NCBI GenBank assembly: GCA_016296505.1
Contig: JAEDJD010000033.1
Coordinates: 1 to 14,917 of the forward strand
Source: Oscillospiraceae bacterium
GTDB lineage: Bacteria > Bacillota > Clostridia > Oscillospirales > Ruminococcaceae
Length of the DNA: 14,917 bases
Direction: 5' to 3'
Program-made: the position numbers and the translations under genes
Notes under the pieces: generated by a model
The model's input: the letters and a program-made list of their open reading frames with translations, nothing else
Told to the model about the DNA's origin: nothing
Database searches by the model: none
Part shown: in pieces, positions 6,953 through 13,269 of the stretch
Layout: each line of letters opens with the position of its first letter
How positions within the stretch are numbered: position 1 is the stretch's first letter

Positions 6953-7924
6953 ATGCAAACACAGGGGCAATGGAGTGCCGTACAAGGCGCCGCAGTCATC
7001 ATACTGCTGCGGCTGTTCCCATTTTTCTGCTGCGGCGTACCGTTTTCGGGGACATATGCCAAACAAATGCTGCTCAACGCGATCATACAGATCATACTGA
7101 TACTGCCGATGCTACAGTTTCGGCACAGACTACAGTTTCCACCAAAGCTGCTCCGGATCTTCCGTCTCTGTGCGGCTTTTGAAGCTGCATACCTGACGCT
7201 TGCATTCCGTCGGCTTTGTATGCAGCTCAAATTACAAAGCGCGGCAATCCTCCTGCTGACGCTGCTCCTGACGCTGCTGTATACGGTTTCGCTGCATGAC
7301 CGCGCATCCGCACGGACGGCAACGCTTCTGCTTTGCCTTGCCGGCGCAGGATTTCTGTTGCTTCCCATTAGCGGCGTTGGAACCGCACAGCGCGTCCTAT
7401 TGCATACGCCGGAGCTATCACGCTTCGGCGTATCTGAATGGGCAAATGCCTGTGAACTGCCGCTATTGCCGCTGATTCTGCAAAAACAAACGGAATCTGC
7501 CGCAAAACGCAGTACCTTTGCATGGACTGCATTCCGGATTCTGTTTTTGCCGGCGCTCGTTCTGTTCGGGACAATGCAGAACGGCAGACTTCTTTCGTTT
7601 CAAGGGAATCCGTTTTTCCTGCTGCTCGCGCGCACGCCACTTTCAGAAGCCTTCCGTATGGACGGATTCTGGATACTTCTTGCCTTTGGATGCGGTGCGC
7701 TCTGTATCACGTTCTGTCTGCAAACCGCCAAACCGCATCTGCAAACATCACGCCGGATGCTCGCTGCCGCATTTCTGCCGTATCTTTTCTTTCTTGCAAT
7801 GCTTTGGATGCTGCCGGCACAGCAAACAACAATCTCTGCCGCACTGAATTTGCTGTTCGGAATCCTGATTCCATGGGGAATCATCTTATTTCGCTGCTGT
7901 ATCAACCGGAGGAAAAACGCATGA
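6953..7924 (+). CDS. GerAB-like spore germination receptor subunit (APC-type membrane protein)
   Basis: The product is 323 aa. The ATG at 6953 has GGAAAGGAG 7 nt upstream; an in-frame ATG at 6935 lies before that site and is less likely. The protein is strongly hydrophobic with about nine or ten predicted spans (roughly 12-29, 38-55, 72-88, 95-112, 122-140, 190-206, 235-256, 270-288, 294-313). The stretch LSEAFRMDGFWILLAF at 230-245 matches the E-R-x-D-x-x-x-x-W pattern that GerAB proteins carry before a late span. GerAB belongs to the amino acid-polyamine-organocation superfamily and is the germinant-sensing subunit in Bacillus. It overlaps the C-subunit gene by 4 nt (ATGA), so the two are translationally coupled. 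At 323 aa it is shorter than the usual 360-370, and its sequence is divergent; the call rests on topology, this motif and the A and C neighbours. Confidence 0.75.
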   Translation: MQTQGQWSAVQGAAVIILLRLFPFFCCGVPFSGTYAKQMLLNAIIQIILILPMLQFRHRLQFPPKLLRIFRLCAAFEAAYLTLAFRRLCMQLKLQSAAILLLTLLLTLLYTVSLHDRASARTATLLLCLAGAGFLLLPISGVGTAQRVLLHTPELSRFGVSEWANACELPLLPLILQKQTESAAKRSTFAWTAFRILFLPALVLFGTMQNGRLLSFQGNPFFLLLARTPLSEAFRMDGFWILLAFGCGALCITFCLQTAKPHLQTSRRMLAAAFLPYLFFLAMLWMLPAQQTTISAALNLLFGILIPWGIILFRCCINRRKNA

Positions 7925-8847
7925 AACGCTTTCTGATCTGTATTTTCTATATACTGCTATTGACCGGCTGCACGGACATCCACACTCGCCTGCTGCCGAT
8001 GATTCTTGCAGTTGATACAGCGGAATCGGTACAGTTCGCTGCACAGACTTCGCTGGAAGCTGAGATCATCTCGGCACAAGCAGAAACCGCACTGCAAATA
8101 CAGGACGCGCTCCGAAATGCATCCGGCGCAGAACTTTCCACCGGACATCTTTCGATGCTTGCCGTATCGGGCAATCCCTGCGGCGTCCTGCAAGACTTTT
8201 TTCAAGCGCAGCTCCTTGCCCCGACCTGCTCGGTACTATATGTTCCGACAGACGCTTGTGGTCAGCTCAAAAACGGGAATCTACCAGAACCAACACAACT
8301 GCAAGCCGCCGTCGAAACCGGAATACTTCCCGAACGCACTGCCGATATCGTTCTTGCCGACCTATGGGGTGGTTCTGGTATCACAGCAGTCTGCACGCCG
8401 GACTCGGACGATCTGACGCTTGCGCTATGGTCATCCGAAGCCTGCTGCGGTAAGCTTTCCGCCGACGCCTGCCGCGGGCTTGCATTACTCGGCAAACGAA
8501 GAAAATCCTTTGTGTTTGCAGCAAACGGAATTGCCTATCGGCTCACATCCGATGCACTGCAAATCCGGCTGACGCAGAACGATACACTAAAAATTGAAAT
8601 TTCAGGAACAGTTGCCACCGAACCGCCATTGACGGAAGCCGCTGCTGCTCGTCTGAGCGATATGCTCACCGCCGCCCTCAAAGAATCTGCGCTCGCATAC
8701 GGCGCCGATCTTCTGTTTCTGCGTGAGCACGCAATCCGTTGCAACATCACTGCCGCGCGCAGCTGTTCACAGGATGAATGGCGCGAGCTGCTCCGTACTG
8801 CGGAATGCTCTGTTGCGCTGAATGCCCAAATTTCGCGCAGCGCCTAA
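7921..8847 (+). CDS. gerAC: GerAC-like spore germination lipoprotein
   Basis: The product is 308 aa and starts at the ATG overlapping the stop of the B subunit. Residues 1-17 form a lipoprotein signal (MKRFLICIFYILLLTGC, lipobox LTGC, lipidated Cys17), followed by a segment resembling the GerAC N-terminus (AVD at 30-32 where GerAC has a G-I-D-type strand). Residues 75-110 (HLSMLAVSGNPCGVLQDFF, then a VLYVP strand) match the GerAC N-terminal domain. Residues 215-305 fit the C-terminal domain, ending in a DEWREL helix at 285-290 and a final beta strand. GerAC is tethered to the outer face of the spore inner membrane and completes the receptor. It is clearly shorter than the usual 370-400 aa, with the loss in the central part. 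Gene order and the lipobox make the identification fairly sure. Confidence 0.8.
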   Translation: MKRFLICIFYILLLTGCTDIHTRLLPMILAVDTAESVQFAAQTSLEAEIISAQAETALQIQDALRNASGAELSTGHLSMLAVSGNPCGVLQDFFQAQLLAPTCSVLYVPTDACGQLKNGNLPEPTQLQAAVETGILPERTADIVLADLWGGSGITAVCTPDSDDLTLALWSSEACCGKLSADACRGLALLGKRRKSFVFAANGIAYRLTSDALQIRLTQNDTLKIEISGTVATEPPLTEAAAARLSDMLTAALKESALAYGADLLFLREHAIRCNITAARSCSQDEWRELLRTAECSVALNAQISRSA

Positions 8848-8855
8848 AGCTGCGC
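8835..8855 (+). terminator. Possible weak terminator hairpin at the end of gerAC
   Basis: GCGCAGC (8835-8841) and GCTGCGC (8849-8855) form a perfect 7-bp stem whose loop contains the gerAC stop codon. The tail (ATTGTGATTGTG) is only moderately T-rich, so termination may be incomplete. Apart from this and the acp promoter, nothing was seen in 8848-9034. Confidence 0.4.
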
Positions 8856-8931
8856 ATTGTGATTGTGCAAATTGTCAAAAAGAGTTTCGCTTTTTCACTC
8901 CAAATTTTACGCTGATTTCTGCGAAAAGATA

Positions 8932-8960
8932 TTGACCTTTTCTCCGCAAACGGATATACT
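8932..8960 (+). promoter_or_regulatory. Sigma-A promoter of the acyl carrier protein gene
   Basis: TTGACC (8932-8937), a 17-nt spacer and TATACT (8955-8960). The -10 region is embedded in GGATATACTA, the same 10-mer found before the two germination transcripts, but here a good -35 is present. The leader would be about 68 nt. Confidence 0.8.
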
Positions 8961-9034
8961 ATATACGATGTGACCGGCAGAACTTGGCTGCGTGTGTACA
9001 CAGACAAAATCACATACAGAGAGGAGCAGATTAC

Positions 9035-9265
9035 ATGGTATTTGAGAAGCTCAAGGATATTATCCTTGATCAACTCGATGTGGATGAGGACGAAATCACA
9101 ATGGAAGCTGATTTCGTGGACGATCTTCAGGCTGATTCACTCGACATCACTTTGCTGATGAAGACGATCTCCGAGGAATTCGATATCGCCGTCGAGGACG
9201 ACGCTGTTGACAAGATCAGCACTGTCGGGGACGCTGTTGAATTTATCGAAGCTTATATCAACTGA
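9035..9265 (+). CDS. acpP: Acyl carrier protein
   Basis: The product is 76 aa, the normal length. GAGAGGAG lies 8 nt before the ATG at 9035; earlier in-frame codons fall in the leader. The helix-loop-helix fold is plain: an acidic N-terminal half (DQLDVDEDEITMEADF), then DDLQADSLDITLLM with Ser35 in the D-S-L motif that receives 4'-phosphopantetheine from holo-ACP synthase, and a C-terminal helix (TVGDAVEFIEAYI). It carries growing acyl chains in fatty acid synthesis in the cytoplasm. No fab genes adjoin it; it has its own promoter and strong terminator, so it is monocistronic. A role in a dedicated pathway cannot be excluded, but the sequence looks like a general ACP. Confidence 0.95.
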   Translation: MVFEKLKDIILDQLDVDEDEITMEADFVDDLQADSLDITLLMKTISEEFDIAVEDDAVDKISTVGDAVEFIEAYIN

Positions 9266-9278
9266 TTTGAACACAAAA

Positions 9279-9307
9279 ACCGGACTTGCAGCCAAGTCCG
9301 GTTTTTT
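9279..9307. terminator. Strong bidirectional intrinsic terminator
   Basis: ACCGGACTT (9279-9287) and AAGTCCGGT (9294-9302) form a perfect 9-bp stem with a 6-nt loop, flanked by A5 on the left and T6 on the right. It ends acp on the plus strand and the sigma/anti-sigma operon (stop at 9312) on the minus strand. Confidence 0.95.
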
Positions 9308-9311
9308 CCGC

Positions 9312-10409
9312 TTATTCACTTTTCCGGTAATAAATCTGCTCGCACCATTCAATCGAATCCACATCGCTGATATCAATAAAACCGTTATAGGTTTCCGGAT
9401 TATCGTATTCAAATTCCATGCCCTCGGTCACCTCATAGATCATGGATTCCGAATATGACCATTTATCATCCGGTCCGGAGTATCCCACACTGCCCAACGA
9501 GGTCAAATGCCCATGGGTTTGCGTGCCGTCTGTACGGTTCAGAATCAAATCTTGCCACGGAAGATCCATCGGCACGATCAGTTGACTGACAGAAGTTCGG
9601 AACCAAATCGGCGAAACCGTCATCTGGTTGCCGTCCTCCGCTTCAAAAACTGCCGACTCCAGCTTCGGCGTAACCGGCACTGTGACGTCCAGCCTGCCCT
9701 GTCCCTGATTCTCAAACCGCAGCGTAATTGATTCTGCATCAAAATCTGGATTCAGGATATCCAGTCTGCATTCGACCGACGCGGTATGATAATGATTTTC
9801 ATACCGGCATACACCGGAGGAACTTAGCATCATATCTTCTGCCGGATTTTCCTCACTGCCGACCGGCTCGCCGTTTTCATCCAGAATACGAAAGTTGTAA
9901 AAGAACAGCGAATCGCCGTGATGCCGCACTTCTTCATTCATGAGCTTCGCCCAGTCAATCGGATTGTTTTCATCTGTGCTTTCAAATGTCATCAGCACCA
10001 GCATGACATTGCTATCACGCAGGCTCACCTCCACAGTTGCTTTGACAATACCGTTCGTAAAAGTCTGCGGTTCCGGCAATTCCAGTTCTGCAAGGCGTTC
10101 ATCTCCGAGCGAGCCAAAAAAGCTCTGCATCAGCGGCTTGTTATAAGTCAGCCATCCGGATACGCTAAGCCCGATTGCACCGACTGTCACAGCAGCAGCG
10201 ATCAGCGCACCAACGATGCGCAGCCGCCTTTTTCTGTGTTGGATTTTCACAGCAGGCTGTGCGTTCGTCAGATTGACTCTGCTCAGGACATTCGCCGCAA
10301 TACGATCATTTTCTGCATCCGTAAGCTGCTCCGTTTCCGCGATATGCAAAAGCGCTGCATCTGCAAGACCGAGCGCCTGCGCAGACATTTCATCAAATTC
10401 TGTTATCAT
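9312..10409 (-). CDS. Single-span membrane protein, probable anti-sigma factor
   Basis: The product is 365 aa. Its ATG overlaps the sigma factor stop by 4 nt (10406-10409), so it is translationally coupled. Residues 1-62 are a cytoplasmic segment with helices (MSAQALGLADAALLHIAE) that could hold the sigma factor, ending in a basic KIQHRKRRLRI run. Residues about 64-84 form the only membrane span. Residues about 85-365 lie outside: a PLMQSFFGSLGDERLAEL stretch just after the span, then beta-rich sequence with many Asp/Glu residues. The layout resembles clostridial anti-sigma factors of the DUF4179 kind, but no zinc-binding HxxxCxxC motif of the classic ZAS type is seen. The large outside domain suggests it senses an extracellular or envelope cue. 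The role is inferred from operon position and topology. Confidence 0.65.
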   Translation of the reverse strand: MITEFDEMSAQALGLADAALLHIAETEQLTDAENDRIAANVLSRVNLTNAQPAVKIQHRKRRLRIVGALIAAAVTVGAIGLSVSGWLTYNKPLMQSFFGSLGDERLAELELPEPQTFTNGIVKATVEVSLRDSNVMLVLMTFESTDENNPIDWAKLMNEEVRHHGDSLFFYNFRILDENGEPVGSEENPAEDMMLSSSGVCRYENHYHTASVECRLDILNPDFDAESITLRFENQGQGRLDVTVPVTPKLESAVFEAEDGNQMTVSPIWFRTSVSQLIVPMDLPWQDLILNRTDGTQTHGHLTSLGSVGYSGPDDKWSYSESMIYEVTEGMEFEYDNPETYNGFIDISDVDSIEWCEQIYYRKSE

Positions 10410-10942
10410 AAAGCATCCTCCTTCCAGATTGCACGCAGTTTTTTAAGTGCGCGTGAGAGTTTCTGGTCAACGGTATTCGGCTTTAGCCCAAGCGCCGCCG
10501 CAATTTCGCTGCTCGATTGCCCAAAGTAATAGCGCCGCAAAACGATCTCGCTATCCGGTTCACCAAGCGCCTGTACGGACAGCATCAGCGTCACAGACGC
10601 ATCCGGCGAAGCGACAGGATCGGGCTGTTCTATCGGCAGTTTCTCATGCGATTCGCAGGGCGGCTGCTTCGTCAGCGCACGGAATCGGCTGACCGCCTGC
10701 CGCTTCGCAATCACCGCAAGTACAGCGCGGATACTTGTACATTTATTCGTATTTTTGCGAATCCATTCGTAAAACTGAACAAATACATCGCTTACAGTTT
10801 CCTCGCAGTCCTCATGTGTACCGCATCCGCTGAGCTTGTTTCTGATGATTGTATAAACGTAGCCGCTATAGCAGCGGACGAGTTCGCGCACGCCTTCTTC
10901 CGGCGTTGTTTGCAGCATATGCAGCAATTCAGCATCCTGCAT
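10406..10942 (-). CDS. ECF-type RNA polymerase sigma factor
   Basis: The product is 178 aa, with GGGAGG 8 nt before the ATG at 10942. Region 2 spans about residues 15-92: an LVRCYSGYVYTIIRNKL helix, then the conserved acidic core HEDCEETVSDVFVQFY at 43-58, and an AVIAKRQAVSRFR helix that would bind the -10 element. A variable linker rich in Pro/Glu covers 93-115. Region 4 spans about 120-175, with ALGEPDSEIVLRRYYFGQSS, the helix-turn-helix SSSEIAAALGLKPNTVDQKL at 143-162, and a final SRALKKLRAIW. It directs transcription of a regulon that cannot be read from this window. The downstream overlapping membrane protein is the likely partner holding it inactive. Confidence 0.92.
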   Translation of the reverse strand: MQDAELLHMLQTTPEEGVRELVRCYSGYVYTIIRNKLSGCGTHEDCEETVSDVFVQFYEWIRKNTNKCTSIRAVLAVIAKRQAVSRFRALTKQPPCESHEKLPIEQPDPVASPDASVTLMLSVQALGEPDSEIVLRRYYFGQSSSEIAAALGLKPNTVDQKLSRALKKLRAIWKEDAL

Positions 10943-11034
10943 ACCGTATTCCTCCCTTTGGATGATTTGAAGGACCCTTCATAAGATACAGTCGCTAATT
11001 TTCTTCATTTCCTGACAAAATCAGAAAATAGTTT

Positions 11035-11063
11035 GTTATAATCACCGGATTGCAAGTATTCAA
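11035..11063 (-). promoter_or_regulatory. Candidate promoter of the sigma/anti-sigma operon
   Basis: On the minus strand there is TTGAAT (11058-11063), a 17-nt spacer and TATAAC (11035-11040), giving a leader of about 85 nt. The hexamers resemble a sigma-A promoter; an autoregulatory ECF promoter was not recognised. Beyond this and the rpsT terminator nothing else was seen in 10943-11123. Confidence 0.5.
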
Positions 11064-11123
11064 TTTACCCACAAAGCAGATACTACAAATTCTCACTCCG
11101 GATCTCTCAATCCAACGAAAAAA

Positions 11124-11154
11124 ATCCGTCGCTCTCGCAATGAGAACGACGGAT
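11124..11154 (-). terminator. Intrinsic terminator of rpsT
   Basis: ATCCGTCG (11124-11131) and CGACGGAT (11147-11154) form a stem extended inward by TCTC/GAGA across one mismatch, with a 5-nt loop. On the minus strand it is followed by seven Ts. It starts about 20 nt past the rpsT stop. The T-run on the opposite side could also stop plus-strand transcription. Confidence 0.92.
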
Positions 11155-11174
11155 TTTTCTTAAAACAGATAAAA

Positions 11175-11447
11175 TTATACTGCCTTGTTGAGCAGTCTCA
11201 TGAGCTGAGACTTCTTTCTTGCAGCGTTGTTCTTGTGCAGAATACCCTTTGCACAAGCCTGATCGACGCGCTTAATCGCAAAACGAATCACGGTCTCACG
11301 ATCCTTGCCGCCGACATATGCCTTTTTGAGTGCAGTTTTGAGCGCAGACTTTGTAGCCTTGTTGCGTGCTGCACGAAGCTTGCTGGTCTTATTTCTCTTT
11401 TCAGGTGTGGGGCGCTTCTTCGGCGCGTTGTTTTTTGCTGCTGCCAT
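11175..11447 (-). CDS. rpsT: Small ribosomal subunit protein S20
   Basis: The product is 90 aa. The start at 11447 is set by AAAGGAG about 10 nt upstream and by the family N-terminus (MAAAKNNAPKKRPTPEKRNK); the frame is open further up but lacks a ribosome site. The protein is highly basic and helical. The conserved tail GILHKNNAARKKSQLMRLL (residues 68-86) is diagnostic of S20, which binds 16S rRNA early in small-subunit assembly. It is monocistronic with its own promoter, a leader of about 145 nt and a strong terminator. It sits alone among accessory genes, as is usual for rpsT. Confidence 0.97.
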   Translation of the reverse strand: MAAAKNNAPKKRPTPEKRNKTSKLRAARNKATKSALKTALKKAYVGGKDRETVIRFAIKRVDQACAKGILHKNNAARKKSQLMRLLNKAV

Positions 11448-11520
11448 TGTTTGGTACTCCTTTTCTTGTCTGCCAAATTGCAGAGTTTCAGAAATATTCC
11501 GGAAAAGCAACATATCATAA

Positions 11521-11547
11521 CAAAATGATTATGGCGGGATCATTTTG
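11521..11547 (-). promoter_or_regulatory. Perfect hairpin in the rpsT leader
   Basis: CAAAATGAT (11521-11529) and ATCATTTTG (11539-11547) form a perfect 9-bp stem with a 9-nt loop inside the rpsT leader, about 75 nt upstream of the start codon. It has no T-run in the minus direction. It may be part of a feedback site, as S20 represses its own synthesis in Escherichia coli, but this is a guess. Confidence 0.45.
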
Positions 11548-11599
11548 CCTGCTGCGGGTGGGGACCGCATACTGATTTCACATTGCCAGACCAATTATT

Positions 11600-11628
11600 A
11601 TTATACCAGTTCCGCGCATAAATTGCAA
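11600..11628 (-). promoter_or_regulatory. Sigma-A promoter of rpsT
   Basis: On the minus strand there is TTGCAA (11623-11628), a 17-nt spacer and a perfect TATAAT (11600-11605) preceded by TGG, which makes an extended -10. The predicted start near 11593 gives a leader of about 145 nt. Between here and the stop at 11726 no clear terminator for the upstream LRR gene was found. Confidence 0.85.
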
Positions 11629-11725
11629 TATGGCAAAATGCGGAATTTTGCAATTCTTTCGCAGATTCTTTCAGCAATATGCACAGTTTTCAGCTCGCAC
11701 CTTATTTTCATCAGATTTGCTGCAT

Positions 11726-13162
11726 TTATTTCCCGATGATGTCCGCCCAGCTGACCGGCTTACCTGCAATGGAATTTTCCACATAATAAAGCAGAATATA
11801 CTGCGCGTCGGTGACGTCAATTCTGCCGTCGTTATCGACATCGGCTGCTTTTTTCTGTACATCGGTCAGCTTGGGGTCATTGCCTGCAATGATCTCCGCA
11901 TAGGCATTGAGCGCTTTCTGCGCATCTCCCACTTCAACCGTGCCATTGCCGTCGATATCGCCGCTAAGCACAGTCTGCACCGGCGCAGATTCGATCGCTG
12001 CAAAATTATATTTGTGCGCTTGTGCAAACGCCTCTGCGGTAGAACCGCGCAAGCCATAAATCGTTGCATTTTGCAGAGCGTAGTCGTAAGAAGGGAACTG
12101 ACAATCGGGATTTTTTACGGTGAGCGCCTGAAGCGTTTTTACGCCATAAAATGCAGACTCATCCACTCGAATGATATATTCCGGAAGGATTACGCTTGTT
12201 ACTTTACTATTGTAAAATGCCCAATCGCCGATTATTTTTACATTCTCAGGAACTGTCACATCGCCTTCACACTGCTCCGCATTGATCAGAATTCCGTTCA
12301 CAACAACCATCGGATTCTCTGCCAGTCTGTCTTTCAGCCACTGTGTTCCGGTAAACACAAAATTTTCAATCCGGTCGACGCTTGCAGGAAATGTAATCTC
12401 GGCAAGGTTATTCGCACTCTGAAACGCAACATAATCAATCAATGTTACACCGTCCGGAATCACATATGACGTCTGTGTTTTTCCCGCCGGATATTTAAGC
12501 AGCTCTGTCTTGTCCTTTGAGAACAATACGCCGTCCACATCGCAGTAATTTGGGTTTTCCGGATCAACAGTAATCGACTCCAAGCCGTTGCAATAACCAA
12601 ACGCGCCTTCCTCGATTGTTGTCACACTCTTCGGAATTTCCACCCCGACAAGCTTATGACAAAAATTGAATGCGCCTCTTCCGATATATGTCACCGACTG
12701 CGGAATGTTTATCTCAGCGAGGGCGCTGCAGCTATAAAACGCACCGGCGCCGATATATGTCAACGACTGCGGAAGCTTCACTTCTGTGAGCAAACGACAT
12801 TCATCAAATGCGTAGCTGGCAATTTTCATCACCGACTGCGGAATCGTTACTTCAGTGAGGGCACGACAATCACGAAACGCAGAGCTGCCGATATTTGTGA
12901 TGCCTTCCTGAATCACAAGCTTTTTCACAGCGTCGCGCTGCAAATCCCACGGATAATCCGTTCCTTGTCGTTCCTTCATCTCTCCCGTACCGGAAATCGT
13001 CAGCATACCCTCGCTGTCGAGCGTCCATGTCTGACCGCCTTGCAGCGTCCCGCTTGTCGGTGCTGCTTCTTCCGCGTATACTGCAATTTCTGCCGGCAAT
13101 GCTGCCGCCATACCGGTAATCGCAAGGCAAGCTGCACACATCAGATTTATCATTTTCTTCAT
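11726..13162 (-). CDS. Secreted BspA-type leucine-rich-repeat protein with C-terminal dockerin (second copy)
   Basis: The product is 478 aa. The start at 13162 is followed by a signal peptide (MKKMINLMCAACLAITGMAA, cleavage near VYA-EE at about 30); the ribosome site is weak (GAAGGGCG, about 10 nt upstream). Residues 40-80 form a short beta region (WTLDSEGMLTISGTGEM) typical of the N-cap of BspA proteins. Residues about 80-345 hold 23-residue LRR_5 repeats of the form LTEVTIPQSVMKIASYAFDEC, interrupted at 196-235 and at 274-300 by non-repeat inserts (QWLKDRLAENPMVVVNGILI). Residues 400-473 are a dockerin: loop 1 spans D402-D413, loop 2 spans D441-D452, each followed by AQ. It would dock to a scaffoldin cohesin outside the cell and bind an unknown ligand. 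It has the same module order and inserts as the gene at 5583-6749 but more repeats. Confidence 0.9.
   Translation of the reverse strand: MKKMINLMCAACLAITGMAAALPAEIAVYAEEAAPTSGTLQGGQTWTLDSEGMLTISGTGEMKERQGTDYPWDLQRDAVKKLVIQEGITNIGSSAFRDCRALTEVTIPQSVMKIASYAFDECRLLTEVKLPQSLTYIGAGAFYSCSALAEINIPQSVTYIGRGAFNFCHKLVGVEIPKSVTTIEEGAFGYCNGLESITVDPENPNYCDVDGVLFSKDKTELLKYPAGKTQTSYVIPDGVTLIDYVAFQSANNLAEITFPASVDRIENFVFTGTQWLKDRLAENPMVVVNGILINAEQCEGDVTVPENVKIIGDWAFYNSKVTSVILPEYIIRVDESAFYGVKTLQALTVKNPDCQFPSYDYALQNATIYGLRGSTAEAFAQAHKYNFAAIESAPVQTVLSGDIDGNGTVEVGDAQKALNAYAEIIAGNDPKLTDVQKKAADVDNDGRIDVTDAQYILLYYVENSIAGKPVSWADIIGK
12626..12901 (-). repeat. Tandem 69-bp repeats encoding leucine-rich repeats
   Basis: Within the LRR-dockerin gene, four units of exactly 69 bp (23 codons) follow each other. 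The plus-strand sequence CGACTGCGG recurs at 12695, 12764 and 12833, with a diverged first unit at 12626. DNA-level similarity between units indicates fairly recent internal duplication. Confidence 0.7.
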
Positions 13163-13188
13163 GGTTTAAAAACGCCCTTCCCATACGC

Positions 13189-13220
13189 GCATAATCTGCA
13201 GCGTATTGTACATCATTATA
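13189..13220 (+). promoter_or_regulatory. Weak candidate sigma-G promoter of gpr
   Basis: GCATA (13189-13193) and CATTATA (13214-13220) each fit the Bacillus sigma-G elements (GMATA and CATNMTA), but the 20-nt spacer is about two longer than usual. The -10 box coincides with the opposite-strand TATAAT of the LRR gene, so the match may be chance. Confidence 0.25.
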
Positions 13221-13243
13221 ACAGAAGAATAATCACTTGTCAA
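13215..13243 (-). promoter_or_regulatory. Perfect consensus sigma-A promoter of the second LRR-dockerin gene
   Basis: On the minus strand there is TTGACA (13238-13243), exactly 17 nt, then TATAAT (13215-13220): an exact match to the consensus. The leader to the ATG at 13162 is about 46 nt. Strong constitutive transcription is expected unless repressed. Confidence 0.9.
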
Positions 13244-13269
13244 TAGGACAAAGCAAAGGGGTTAGAACG

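Noticed and set aside
11014..11041. Plus-strand promoter-like CTGACA ... TATAAT
   Set aside because: The spacer is 19 nt and no plus-strand gene follows; the TATAAT overlaps the better minus-strand promoter of the sigma operon.
11633..11651. GCAAAAT/ATTTTGC hairpin as terminator of the second LRR gene
   Set aside because: The stem is AT-rich and short, no T-run follows on the minus strand, and it abuts the rpsT promoter.
11630..12469. Plus-strand open frame of 279 codons
   Set aside because: It is antisense to the second LRR-dockerin gene and shares the same shadow composition, with no ribosome site.
12626..12901. Regular 69-bp repeats considered as a CRISPR-like or intergenic array
   Set aside because: The period is 23 codons in frame and the units encode leucine-rich repeats, so this is protein-coding repetition.
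13237..13269. Upstream TTG start for gpr that would lengthen the propeptide to about 17 residues
   Set aside because: There is no ribosome site before it and it lies in the -35 of the opposite promoter; the ATG at 13270 has AAAGGGG at good spacing and clostridial GPRs often start just before RTD.
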